Below are positions 45,586-53,755 of a stretch of DNA of 64,000 bases, one piece after another. Positions within the stretch are counted from its first letter, which is position 1, and each line of letters opens with the position of its first letter. Origin of the DNA: Necropsobacter rosorum (lineage in GTDB: Bacteria; Pseudomonadota; Gammaproteobacteria; Enterobacterales; Pasteurellaceae); contig CCMQ01000006.1 of the NCBI GenBank assembly GCA_000751835.1, positions 372,001 to 436,000 on the forward strand. The letters run 5' to 3'. Under the pieces are notes generated by a model. The model had not been told where the DNA came from. It saw nothing but the letters and a program-made list of their open reading frames with translations, and made no database searches. A program made the position numbers and the translations under genes.

Positions 45586-46101
45586 TTAATAAGTTAAATG
45601 CGGTGCGATTTGTTCAGCCGTTTTACGACCGATTCCCGGCACCTTGGATAAATCCGCGGCGGATTTGATTTTACCCGCTTTATTACGGTATTCGATAATC
45701 GCTTTCGCCTTTTCTTCACCGATGCCGGATAATTTCTGCAAAGTGGCGGAATCGGCTTTATTAATATTGATTTTACGTTTTACCGTCACCGTTTCTTTTT
45801 TCACTGCCGAACCGTGCTCAGTGACCACTTTTTTGACGTGGGTGGTTTTATCCACCGCATTGGAGCGCACTTTTTCCACTGACTCGGTTTTCATCGTACC
45901 GGTTTTTTCTTTCACGGCCGCCGCTTTATCCTGCATATTCCGCTTCGCCGACTGCATTTCGCCGAGGCTTTCCTGCTTCATCGTCTGAGCGGTTTTTTTC
46001 GCACTATCCTGTGCACTCTGCATCGGATTTTCCGTCGCAAAAGATACCGCAGAAACCGCCAACGCGACACTTAATGCCAATACTGATTTTAATAATTTCA
46101 T
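45586..46101 (-). CDS. comEA: ComEA-like helix-hairpin-helix DNA-binding protein with Lys-rich spacer
   Basis: 171 residues. Signal peptide to about residue 22 (AVSAVSFA), a spacer of about 85 residues rich in Lys, Ala, Met, Ser and Val without Pro (QSAQDSAKKTAQTMKQES ... VKRK), then the ComEA helix-hairpin-helix pair INKADSATLQKLSGIGEEKAKAIIEYRNKAGKIKSAADL... at 110-171. ComEA/ComE1 holds incoming DNA in the periplasm during transformation. H. influenzae ComE1 is, from memory, about 110 residues and lacks such a spacer. No CRP-S site was found upstream, unlike comEC. Function in transformation is inferred from the C-terminal domain. Confidence 0.85.
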   Translation of the reverse strand: MKLLKSVLALSVALAVSAVSFATENPMQSAQDSAKKTAQTMKQESLGEMQSAKRNMQDKAAAVKEKTGTMKTESVEKVRSNAVDKTTHVKKVVTEHGSAVKKETVTVKRKININKADSATLQKLSGIGEEKAKAIIEYRNKAGKIKSAADLSKVPGIGRKTAEQIAPHLTY

Positions 46102-46402
46102 ATAAGCTCCTTAGTTATTAAACAGTAACAAAACTGTAACGTTAGACTCACAAAATCCTCATTAGTTCAATCCGTTAATTATTTCCACCGCACTTTATGT
46201 ACCGAAACGGCTTGATTTTATAAATAAAAAATAAAATATTTGTTAGATTTTTAAATCAATTATAAAAAAATAAACGCCTCTAATATTTCCGTAAAAATTC
46301 ATTGCAAGCCGCGTCAATCTACTGTATATCTTTACTTCGTCTGTAACAAAATGCCGACGCAACATCGCTTAATTATGCTTAATTCACAATAGGAGCAACA
46401 AT
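46102..46402. other. Divergent region between comEA and the TAXI-TRAP operon
   Basis: 301 AT-rich bases with no gene. It holds one uptake signal near 46187 and a promoter candidate for the transporter operon at 46302-46330. No CRP-S/competence element (GCGATC core) was seen for comEA. Confidence 0.55.
46302..46330 (+). promoter_or_regulatory. Predicted promoter of the TAXI-TRAP operon
   Basis: TTGCAA at 46302-46307 and TATATC at 46325-46330, spacer 17 bases, start near 46337, about 65 bases before the binding-protein gene. Confidence 0.5.
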
Positions 46403-47365
46403 ATGAAAAAATTACTAAAACTCTCTCTTATTGCCGGAATGGCCGCCACTGCGTTTTCCGTTCAGGCGGAAGACAAATTCGTGACCATCGGCACCGGCGG
46501 TCAAACCGGTGTGTACTATGTCGTGGGGCAGTCTATCTGTCAGCTGGTCAACCGCGATACCGCCAAAACTCAAATCAAATGCAATGCGCCGTCCACCGGC
46601 GCATCCGTGGCGAACCTGAATGCTATCGCCGCTCATCAAATGGAAATGGGTATTGCGCAATCCGACTGGCAATATCACGCCTATAACGGTAGCAGCTCCT
46701 TTGCAGGGAAAAAGAATGACAAACTACGCGCCGTATTTTCCCTTCACCCGGAACCTTTTACACTCATGGCGCGTGATGATTCAGGCATTAACAGCTTTGA
46801 TGATCTGAAAGGCAAACGCGTCAATGTCGGTGATCCGGGTTCCGGCACCCGTGCAACGATGAATGTCATTCTGGCGGCAAAGGGCTGGACCGATAAAGAG
46901 TTCAAAGTGGCTTCGGAACTAAAACCGGCGGAAATGGCCTCGGTTATGTGTGACAACAATTTAGATGCCATCACCTATAATGTCGGTCATCCGAACGGTG
47001 CGTTAAAAGAGGCGGCGGCATCCTGTAATGCTCATTTGGTACCGGTTTCCGGCGAAGCCATCGACAAACTAGTCGCCGATAATCCTTATTATGCCAAGGC
47101 GACGATTCCGGGCGGTTTATATAAAGGCACCGACAATCCGATAGACACATTCGGGGTATACGCCACGTTAGTGACATCTGCCGATGTGGATGACGATCGC
47201 GTTTATGCCGTCGTTAAAGCGGTATTCGATAATTTTGACCGTTTCAAACGCCTGCATCCGGCATTTGCCAATCTGAAAGAGCAGGATATGATCAAAAACG
47301 CCTTATCGGCTCCGCTGCATGACGGTGCGGTACGTTATTATAAAGAACGCGGCTGGATACAATAA
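46403..47365 (+). CDS. TAXI-family TRAP transporter substrate-binding protein
   Basis: 320 residues. Signal peptide (MKKLLKLSLIAGMAATAFSVQA, cut near 23) then the TAXI fold: FVTIGTGGQTGVYYVVGQSICQLVNRD, CNAPSTGASVANLNAI, VNVGDPGSGTRATMNVI and the C-terminal IPGGLYKGTDNPIDTFGVYATLV. TAXI proteins capture anionic substrates (glutamate, 2-oxoglutarate or other dicarboxylates in studied cases) in the periplasm and pass them to a sodium-driven fused permease, encoded next. AGGAG precedes the ATG. The actual substrate is not readable from sequence. Confidence 0.92.
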   Translation: MKKLLKLSLIAGMAATAFSVQAEDKFVTIGTGGQTGVYYVVGQSICQLVNRDTAKTQIKCNAPSTGASVANLNAIAAHQMEMGIAQSDWQYHAYNGSSSFAGKKNDKLRAVFSLHPEPFTLMARDDSGINSFDDLKGKRVNVGDPGSGTRATMNVILAAKGWTDKEFKVASELKPAEMASVMCDNNLDAITYNVGHPNGALKEAAASCNAHLVPVSGEAIDKLVADNPYYAKATIPGGLYKGTDNPIDTFGVYATLVTSADVDDDRVYAVVKAVFDNFDRFKRLHPAFANLKEQDMIKNALSAPLHDGAVRYYKERGWIQ

Positions 47366-47380
47366 CGCTGATCGCCGCCT

Positions 47381-47401
47381 CAGGCAGGCTTTGCCTGCCT
47401 G
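47381..47401 (+). terminator. Attenuator between binding protein and TRAP permease
   Basis: Perfect 9-bp stem CAGGCAGGC/GCCTGCCTG with a three-base loop, followed by TTTCCTTT. Partial termination or mRNA stabilisation would favour abundant binding protein. Confidence 0.65.
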
Positions 47402-47455
47402 TTTCCTTTAATAAAACATCATTTTGACATCAATATCATTATTTCCGGAGAGCTT

Positions 47456-50092
47456 ATGTCCGTAAAGTCCAAAACCGTCGATTATGATGATTTGCAGGAT
47501 ATCGTCGCGTCCAATGATTCCGGCGGGCGTAATCCTGCCGGATTCACAAAAAAACTGATCATCGTGACTGCAATTTTATGGTCGCTTTTTCAACTTTATT
47601 ACACCTCCCCTTTGCCTTATTGGTTACAGGAAGTTATCCGCAGCTGGGGATGGAATCTGAATGTAGTGATTGACGATACCAAAGCACGTTCCGTTCATCT
47701 GGCTTTTGCACTGTTTCTGGCTTATCTCGCCTTTCCCGCATTTGCCACATCGCCGAAAAACCGCGTACCCTATCAGGACTGGCTGTTCGCCGTACTGGGA
47801 GCGTTTTTAGGTGCATACTATATTTTCTTTTATGAAGGGCTGGTGACCCGTTTCGGCGCACCCAATATGCAGGATATTATTGCCGGCTGTCTGGGGGTCA
47901 TCTTATTGCTGGAGGCCTGTCGCCGCAGTCTGGGCTTACCGTTGGTCATCATCGCCGTTGTATTTCTACTCTATAATTACTTCGGCCAGTATCTGCCGGG
48001 TGATTGGATCATCAGTCACCGTTCGGGATCGCTGTCACAAATCGTTAACCAGCAATGGGTCACCACAGAAGGTGTGTTCGGCGTTGCACTCGGTGTATCG
48101 ACCAAATATGTGTTCTTGTTTGTGTTATTCGGCGCCTTATTGGATAAAGCCGGTGCCGGCAACTATTTTATCAAAACCGCATTCGCCTATCTGGGGCATT
48201 TACGTGGCGGCCCGGCCAAAGCGGCGGTGGTTTCTTCCGGCTTAACCGGTCTGATTTCCGGCTCCTCCATTGCAAATGTTGTCACCACCGGAACATTCAC
48301 TATTCCCATGATGAAACGGGTCGGATTTTCCGCCGAGAAAGCCGGCGCGGTGGAAGTGGCCTCATCGGTCAACGGGCAGATTATGCCGCCGGTAATGGGA
48401 GCGGCTGCGTTCTTAATGATCGAATATGTCAACATGCCGTACAGTCAGCTCATTGTTCATGCCGCATTGCCGGCATTAATTTCCTATATCGCACTCGTGT
48501 ATATCGTACATCTGGAAGCACTGAAAATGAATCTGCAAGGGCTGCCGCGCACGGATCCGCCGAGTTCACTGCCGGTAGTCTTGTTAAAAATCGTCACCGC
48601 AATATTAGTGGTGATCGGTCTGGTTATCGGTGTGAATTTCTCCCTCGGCTGGATCAAAGGGCTGACACCGGATTATGCGTTTTTCATCGTCTGCGCGATT
48701 CTTGCAGTGGTTTACCTTGTTCTGATTCGACGTGTGGCAAAATTTCCTGATCTTGACATCGACGATCCGAATGCGCCAGTAATGCGTCTGCCTTCCGCCA
48801 AACCGACGGTTAACGCCGGGCTGCATTTTTTAATTCCGGTCGTGATCCTGATTTGGTGTTTAATGGTAGAAATGCTGTCACCGGGGCTTTCCGCATTCTG
48901 GGGTATTGTTGCGCTGGCGGTGATTTTAGTTACGCAACGGCCGTTACTGAATTATTTCCGCCGCCAGCCCGTTAACGCACAGCAATTTCTTAGCGGTCTG
49001 CAAGCGTTTATTCAGGGATTGGAAACCGGCGCACGCAATATGATCGGTATCGGTATCGCTACCGCAACCGCGGGCATTATTGTCGGCGTCGTGTCATTAA
49101 CCGGTTTCGGCGTACAGCTTTCCGGTATCATTGAAATGCTGTCCATGGGCAATATCGTACTGATGCTGATTCTGGTGGCGATCTTCAGTTTAATCCTCGG
49201 AATGGGGCTGCCGACCACGGCAAACTATATCGTCGTCTCCTCCCTGATGGCGCTGGTGATTGTCGAGGTGGGCAAACAAAACGGTTTAATTGTGCCTCTT
49301 ATCGCCGTCCATTTGTTCGTGTTTTATTTCGGCATTATGGCGGATGTCACCCCGCCGGTCGGGCTGGCGTCTTTTGCTGCGGCGGCGGTCTCCGGCGGAA
49401 ATCCGATCAAAACCGGTATGGTGGCGTTTTTCTATAGTCTGCGTACCGCAATTCTGCCTTTCCTGTTTATTTTCAACACGGATTTACTGCTGATCGATGT
49501 CGGCTGGGTTAAAGGCACGCTGGTCGCCGTAGTTTCCACCATCGCCATACTGGCATTCACCGCCGCCACAATGAACCATTTCTTTGTGAAAAACAAATGG
49601 TGGGAAACGCTGGGGCTGATTATTGCCGCCTTTATGATCTTCCGTCCGGGATTCTTTATGGAATATATTTCGCCGACCTCACATCATGTAGCGCCGGTGA
49701 ATTTCGTGCAGGAGCTGGAAAACACGCCGGCAGGAAAAACCGTCACGCTGAAAGTCGCCGGCGTCAATCCTTACGGCAAGGCGGTCGAGTTCTACTCCGA
49801 GCTTGAAGTGCCGGAAGGTGCAACAGGCGAAGCGCGCCTTAACGCATTGGGGCTAACCTTACTGAACACACAGGAACAGATTGAAATCAACGGCAATACC
49901 AGCGATAAAATCATTATTGATATGGTGGAAATGGACTCGCCGGCGGCAAAAGCCGGTCTCAACTGGGATCAAACCCTGCTTGACGTTTCATTGCCGCTGG
50001 TTTCTGTGCCGAAAGAATGGATGTTTATTCCCGGTTTAGTCATCATCGCCGCTCTCGGCTGGAATCAACGCCGCAGAGCGAAAAACGCGTAA
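47456..50092 (+). CDS. TAXI-TRAP transporter fused permease (DctQ-DctM fusion)
   Basis: 878 residues. Four N-terminal membrane helices (small-subunit-like, to about 180) fused to about twelve helices of the large TRAP subunit, with the loops GGPAKAAVVSSGLTGLISGSSIANVVTTG, VNGQIMPPVMGAAAFLM and FGIMADVTPPVGLASFAAAAVSGG. The C-terminal ~130 residues (after about 735) are a periplasmic DUF3394-type domain with a PDZ-like stretch (MVEMDSPAAKAGLNWDQTLLDVSL), then a last membrane helix. It moves the acid captured by the binding protein with sodium. The ribosome site GGAG lies seven bases before the ATG. Confidence 0.93.
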   Translation: MSVKSKTVDYDDLQDIVASNDSGGRNPAGFTKKLIIVTAILWSLFQLYYTSPLPYWLQEVIRSWGWNLNVVIDDTKARSVHLAFALFLAYLAFPAFATSPKNRVPYQDWLFAVLGAFLGAYYIFFYEGLVTRFGAPNMQDIIAGCLGVILLLEACRRSLGLPLVIIAVVFLLYNYFGQYLPGDWIISHRSGSLSQIVNQQWVTTEGVFGVALGVSTKYVFLFVLFGALLDKAGAGNYFIKTAFAYLGHLRGGPAKAAVVSSGLTGLISGSSIANVVTTGTFTIPMMKRVGFSAEKAGAVEVASSVNGQIMPPVMGAAAFLMIEYVNMPYSQLIVHAALPALISYIALVYIVHLEALKMNLQGLPRTDPPSSLPVVLLKIVTAILVVIGLVIGVNFSLGWIKGLTPDYAFFIVCAILAVVYLVLIRRVAKFPDLDIDDPNAPVMRLPSAKPTVNAGLHFLIPVVILIWCLMVEMLSPGLSAFWGIVALAVILVTQRPLLNYFRRQPVNAQQFLSGLQAFIQGLETGARNMIGIGIATATAGIIVGVVSLTGFGVQLSGIIEMLSMGNIVLMLILVAIFSLILGMGLPTTANYIVVSSLMALVIVEVGKQNGLIVPLIAVHLFVFYFGIMADVTPPVGLASFAAAAVSGGNPIKTGMVAFFYSLRTAILPFLFIFNTDLLLIDVGWVKGTLVAVVSTIAILAFTAATMNHFFVKNKWWETLGLIIAAFMIFRPGFFMEYISPTSHHVAPVNFVQELENTPAGKTVTLKVAGVNPYGKAVEFYSELEVPEGATGEARLNALGLTLLNTQEQIEINGNTSDKIIIDMVEMDSPAAKAGLNWDQTLLDVSLPLVSVPKEWMFIPGLVIIAALGWNQRRRAKNA

Positions 50093-50099
50093 AAAACAG

Positions 50100-50127
50100 A
50101 CCGCACTTTTACTTAGAAAAGTGCGGT
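50100..50127 (+). terminator. Uptake-signal hairpin after the TRAP permease
   Basis: ACCGCACTTTT/AAAAGTGCGGT, perfect 11-bp stem with a six-base loop, then TTAATTT; 8 bases after the permease stop and before the UspA gene. Confidence 0.75.
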
Positions 50128-50149
50128 TAATTTATCCCAAGGATATGCT

Positions 50150-50575
50150 ATGTATAACAATCTTTTGATAGCCATTGATCTGAGCAACCTGACCAGCGCC
50201 AAATATGTCGTTGATACGGCGCTTAAGCTCACCGGTGATAATCCTGATACGATTTACCGCGTGGTCACGATTATTGAACCTATTGATGACAGTTTTATCT
50301 CTGCGTTTTTACCGAAAAATTTCGATAAATCCGTCATTGAGGAAGCAAATAAAACATTACATGAATTTACACAGGCAAATTTCCCGCAAACGGCTAAAGT
50401 GCAGCACATTGTCGCACACGGCACGATTTATGAGGAAATCAACCGAATTGCCGAAGAAAAATCGGTAGATTTAATTATCATGCTGGCCAGCAGCAAACCG
50501 AATTCCAAAGGTCTGAGCAGCAACACGGTTAAGGTGGCGCGCAACGGCGACAAACCGATTCTGATCTTAAAATAG
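50150..50575 (+). CDS. Universal stress protein, UspA family
   Basis: 141 residues with one Usp fold. N-terminal NNLLIAIDLSNLTSAKYVVDTAL, then VDLIIMLASSKPNSKGLSSNTVKVARNGDKPILILK with the nucleotide-binding GSxxxxS-type C-terminal loop partly kept (SSKPNSKGLSSNT). UspA proteins often accompany TRAP transporters (TeaD in Halomonas, which regulates uptake). Position after the TAXI permease supports the same role, by inference. A defective inverted uptake-signal stem follows (50584-50625), shared with convergent ycbL. Confidence 0.85.
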   Translation: MYNNLLIAIDLSNLTSAKYVVDTALKLTGDNPDTIYRVVTIIEPIDDSFISAFLPKNFDKSVIEEANKTLHEFTQANFPQTAKVQHIVAHGTIYEEINRIAEEKSVDLIIMLASSKPNSKGLSSNTVKVARNGDKPILILK

Positions 50576-50583
50576 CCATAAGC

Positions 50584-50625
50584 AAAATGCGGTCAAAATT
50601 CTGTCCGTTTTTTGACCGCACTTTT
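50584..50625. terminator. Imperfect uptake-signal inverted repeat between uspA-like gene and ycbL
   Basis: AAAATGCGGTCAAAA pairs with TTTTGACCGCACTTTT apart from one bulged G; flanked by A and T runs, placed between two convergent genes. Confidence 0.7.
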
Positions 50626-50661
50626 CAACTTTTCAATTAACGTATTCCGTGTCGGTTCGCC

Positions 50662-51300
50662 TTAACCTGCCGTCAGAAACGGGTTATGTTGTTTTTCCTG
50701 TCCGATTGTGGTGTAGGCGCCGTGTCCGGCGATAATGATCATGTCATCCCCCAAAGGAAATAATTTCTGCCGAATCGAATTTAACAGCGCCTGATGATCG
50801 CCGCCGGGAAAATCCGTTCTGCCGATGCTGTTTTGAAATAACACATCGCCGGTAAACGCCACCTGCTTACTGTGTTCAATAAAACCGATATGTCCCGGCG
50901 TATGCCCCGGCAGCTGTAAAACCTCCAGCTGTAATTGGCCGATGCGGATGATCTCGCCGTTTTCATTCAGCCAGCGATCGGGCTGAAAGCTGTCGGCTTC
51001 AAATAACATACCGAATTTTTGCGACTGCTGCGGCAGATTGGCAAACCAGTAATCATCCGCCTGATTCGGCCCCCAGATCTCGACCTGAAAATGTGCCTTT
51101 AATTTCGGCGCCGCCCCGACGTGATCCAGATGACCGTGAGTCAGTAAAATCCGTTTTAACTGTAATCCGAGCGCTTCGATACGGCGGATGAGTTTGTCCG
51201 CTTCGCCGCCCGGATCGATAATCGCAGCGTTCTTTTCCTCATCCCAGATTAACGAGCAATTTTGCTGAAATCCGGTAACCGGCATAATTTCAATTTCCAT
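50662..51300 (-). CDS. ycbL: YcbL-type glyoxalase II-like hydrolase
   Basis: 212 residues from ATG 51300 (AAAGGAC upstream; an open frame runs further but overlaps ycbK). Metallo-beta-lactamase fold: metal site LLTHGHLDHVG (HxHxDH, about 57-67), PGHTPGHIGFIEH, FTGDVLFQNSIGRTDFPGGD and C-terminal AGHGAYTTIGQEKQHNPFL. YcbL is a short, one-domain glyoxalase II-like hydrolase acting on thioesters such as S-lactoylglutathione. Operon order ldtD-ycbK-ycbL equals the enteric ycbB-ycbK-ycbL cluster. Confidence 0.93.
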   Translation of the reverse strand: MEIEIMPVTGFQQNCSLIWDEEKNAAIIDPGGEADKLIRRIEALGLQLKRILLTHGHLDHVGAAPKLKAHFQVEIWGPNQADDYWFANLPQQSQKFGMLFEADSFQPDRWLNENGEIIRIGQLQLEVLQLPGHTPGHIGFIEHSKQVAFTGDVLFQNSIGRTDFPGGDHQALLNSIRQKLFPLGDDMIIIAGHGAYTTIGQEKQHNPFLTAG

Positions 51301-51376
51301 GTTATGTCCTTTTATTCCCAATAAACAAAACCGCAGTAAACTGCGGTTCCGGTAAAAATAGCGCCTGTGCGAATAA

Positions 51377-51937
51377 TCAGCTGCCACTCCAGCTGCGCAC
51401 CGGGCCGGTATCCACATGCACAAAATTACTGCGCGGATAATAGCCCACGCCACCGTTTTTCAGCCCTTCCGCCGCTTTTTTAACTTTCGCCAGCGAGACA
51501 CCGTCGATGCGGAAATCGATCGCCTGACCGCGCATGTGATAACTATTGCTGGCAACCCCGCGGCTCTGGCGACGCATGGCCGCGTTACTGGCCGGCGAAC
51601 GGTATCCGCAGATAATCTGAATTTCCGTGTGACGCAGTCCCAGACTGTTTTGAATACGATAAAATTTAGAAAACAGGTTAGGATCCATGCGGTGAATCTG
51701 ATTATTGCGTTTATCACGCAGCAAGTAATCCAATTTTTTCAAATGCGCGGAAGAAAAGCCTTTGCCAATACCGAACTCAGCGCTGAATTTATCGCCGGTA
51801 TTGATATTTCTGAAACTGAGAATGCGCGGTTTAGGTGTGGACACCGTGGCTAACACGGAATGAGGTAAGAGAGACGCCCCTAAAATAATGCCGCCGAGCG
51901 ATAACCATTTACGGCGATGCTGATCAATTTCATTCAT
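51377..51937 (-). CDS. ycbK: YcbK, DUF882/M15-like peptidase exported by Tat
   Basis: 186 residues. A twin-arginine signal (HRRKWLSLGGIILGASLLP, cut near 30) is followed by a DUF882 domain with metal-ligand patterns of D-Ala-D-Ala carboxypeptidase-like (M15) enzymes: CGYRSPASNAAM, SYHMRGQAIDFRI and NFVHVDTGPVRSW. A periplasmic murein endopeptidase role (MepK in E. coli, which cuts 3-3 crosslinks) fits the neighbouring L,D-transpeptidase that forms 3-3 links. Confidence 0.93.
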   Translation of the reverse strand: MNEIDQHRRKWLSLGGIILGASLLPHSVLATVSTPKPRILSFRNINTGDKFSAEFGIGKGFSSAHLKKLDYLLRDKRNNQIHRMDPNLFSKFYRIQNSLGLRHTEIQIICGYRSPASNAAMRRQSRGVASNSYHMRGQAIDFRIDGVSLAKVKKAAEGLKNGGVGYYPRSNFVHVDTGPVRSWSGS

Positions 51938-52029
51938 TATGTTGACTCTAAATTTACAATAATTTACTTACGGCAGTTATAATTACCATAAGTTGGTAAA
52001 AAGGTCAAAAAAATATCATTCTTAATAGC

Positions 52030-52056
52030 AAAAAAGCGGGAAGATTCACCGCTTTT
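52030..52056 (-). terminator. ldtD terminator
   Basis: AAAAGCGG/CCGCTTTT stem, nine-base loop and a six-T run on the minus strand, about 104 bases past the ldtD stop and before the ycbK start. Confidence 0.7.
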
Positions 52057-52159
52057 CTGTTCTATACAGCTAAAAAGACAATGTGCCGCTCTCCTCTGCG
52101 CGTTGATATATCATGCCGTAAATGAATCCGCACCGGTTTAACGACGCCCGAACCGGCAG

Positions 52160-53677
52160 TTAGTGTAAATATTTTTTTACCGTATGCCAGTTGATGTAAC
52201 TTAAATTCGGGATCACATCATAGTCATAAATATCCGGCAGGGTGTAAATCTGCCCTTTATCCACCCAGCGGGTAACATAATATAAATAAACGGGATTGTC
52301 GGACTGAATATTCGCCCAAGTCGTCCGACGGCTGTCCAGCACCTTACGTTTTTTATCGGCGGACCAGCCGGCTTCGTTTAACAGAATCGTCGCCAGCTGA
52401 TCGGATTGTTCCACCCGGATACAGCCGGAACTCAGCGCGCGGTCTTTCTGCTTAAATAAATTATGATTCGGCGTGTCATGCAGATAAATGGCATCCGAGC
52501 TTGGCATGTTGAATTTATAATTGCCCAGCGCGCTGTCGCCCGGCGCCTGACGCAGGCGATAAGGGAATTTACTGCCGATGGTTTCCCAGTTAATCGAATA
52601 CGGATCAACCGCATTGCCTCTGGCATCCAGAATCGTGTAACCATTACGCGCCACATAACTCGGATCCCGTTTGATTTTCGGTACCAGATCCTCATTGATT
52701 AAACGGGTGGTCGGATTCCACGGCGGATTGACCACCACATTATTTAATTTACTGTACATCACCGGGGTTTTACGCGCCTTTTTCCCCACAATCACCCGCG
52801 AATCCAAAATTAAACGCCCGTCGCGGTAATAATTCAGTTTATAACTGGGAATATTCACAAAAATGCCGTTGTCAAAGCTCGGAATCACGCGCAGCCGCTG
52901 CGCGTTAATGGCCAATTTATATACGTCGGCAATATTGTTTCCTTCGCTGCCCACCAACATGGCGAGCTTATTGACCGTTTGTTTGTACAGACTGTTGCTG
53001 CTCGACAGTCGCGCCACAAATGCCGCATTTTCATTATGTTTCACCGCACCGAGCCAGTCTTGAACGGTGTTTTCATCGGGCAGCGCCGACTTATAACCAT
53101 TGGCCGAATATAACCACTTCTGTGCCGAATTCATGGCGTTTTTCGAATAATACAGATAATCCAGAAAGGTATCGGTCAGTACAATGTCATAAATCAGACC
53201 GCCGGTTTGTGCGGCGGCGTCGATATGTTCTAAATTCTGCGCCGCACGGCGGGAAATACCGCTGGCGACAAACGCGGCGTATTCATGCAGAAACAGCTTG
53301 CGTGCCGCCTCGTCTTCCCACAGCAGCACATAATCGTTTTGCGCATAAATTTTGGCGATTTCGGATTTAAACTGTAATTGCCGGGTATCGATCACATCGG
53401 CCAGACGCGATTCCGCCTGTTCCTGCTGTTCGGCATAAAGGCGCGCTTCTTCCGCTTGTTTTTCTATCGCCAGTTGTTGTTCAATCGCCTTTTGTTCCAC
53501 GGCCAACTGTTCGTCCGTCAGGGTAATGAGTTCTTTCGCCTCGGTAAGCCCCGCCTGCACAATCGGTGCGGGATCAATCACGCCGTTTTTCGCATCGGCG
53601 ACCGCACTGCCGATATAAGCGCAAGACATCAATAAAGCCGCCGCATTTGCAAACTTGTATGAAGTCGGTTTTAACAT
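52160..53677 (-). CDS. ldtD: L,D-transpeptidase, YcbB/LdtD type
   Basis: 505 residues from ATG 53677 (AAGGAACGACGGA precedes it; an in-frame Met 20 codons upstream lacks support). Signal peptide (ending SAVA near 27), a Glu/Gln-rich coiled-coil stretch (about 45-95), a scaffold/peptidoglycan-binding-like region and the YkuD catalytic domain (about 290-470) with HDTPNHNLF and the catalytic SSGCIRVEQ. It forms meso-DAP 3-3 crosslinks and can bypass penicillin-binding proteins. Placed before ycbK and ycbL as in enterics. Confidence 0.94.
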   Translation of the reverse strand: MLKPTSYKFANAAALLMSCAYIGSAVADAKNGVIDPAPIVQAGLTEAKELITLTDEQLAVEQKAIEQQLAIEKQAEEARLYAEQQEQAESRLADVIDTRQLQFKSEIAKIYAQNDYVLLWEDEAARKLFLHEYAAFVASGISRRAAQNLEHIDAAAQTGGLIYDIVLTDTFLDYLYYSKNAMNSAQKWLYSANGYKSALPDENTVQDWLGAVKHNENAAFVARLSSSNSLYKQTVNKLAMLVGSEGNNIADVYKLAINAQRLRVIPSFDNGIFVNIPSYKLNYYRDGRLILDSRVIVGKKARKTPVMYSKLNNVVVNPPWNPTTRLINEDLVPKIKRDPSYVARNGYTILDARGNAVDPYSINWETIGSKFPYRLRQAPGDSALGNYKFNMPSSDAIYLHDTPNHNLFKQKDRALSSGCIRVEQSDQLATILLNEAGWSADKKRKVLDSRRTTWANIQSDNPVYLYYVTRWVDKGQIYTLPDIYDYDVIPNLSYINWHTVKKYLH

Positions 53678-53700
53678 TCCGTCGTTCCTTAAAATTAACA

Positions 53701-53745
53701 AAAAAACTACCGCACTTTGAGGTTGTGAAGAAAACAAAGTGCGGT
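53701..53745 (-). terminator. Uptake-signal terminator after prc
   Basis: CAAAGTGCGGT/ACCGCACTTTG, perfect 11-bp stem with a 15-base loop, running into T residues on the minus strand just past the prc stop at 53756. Confidence 0.85.
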
Positions 53746-53755
53746 CAAAAAATAA

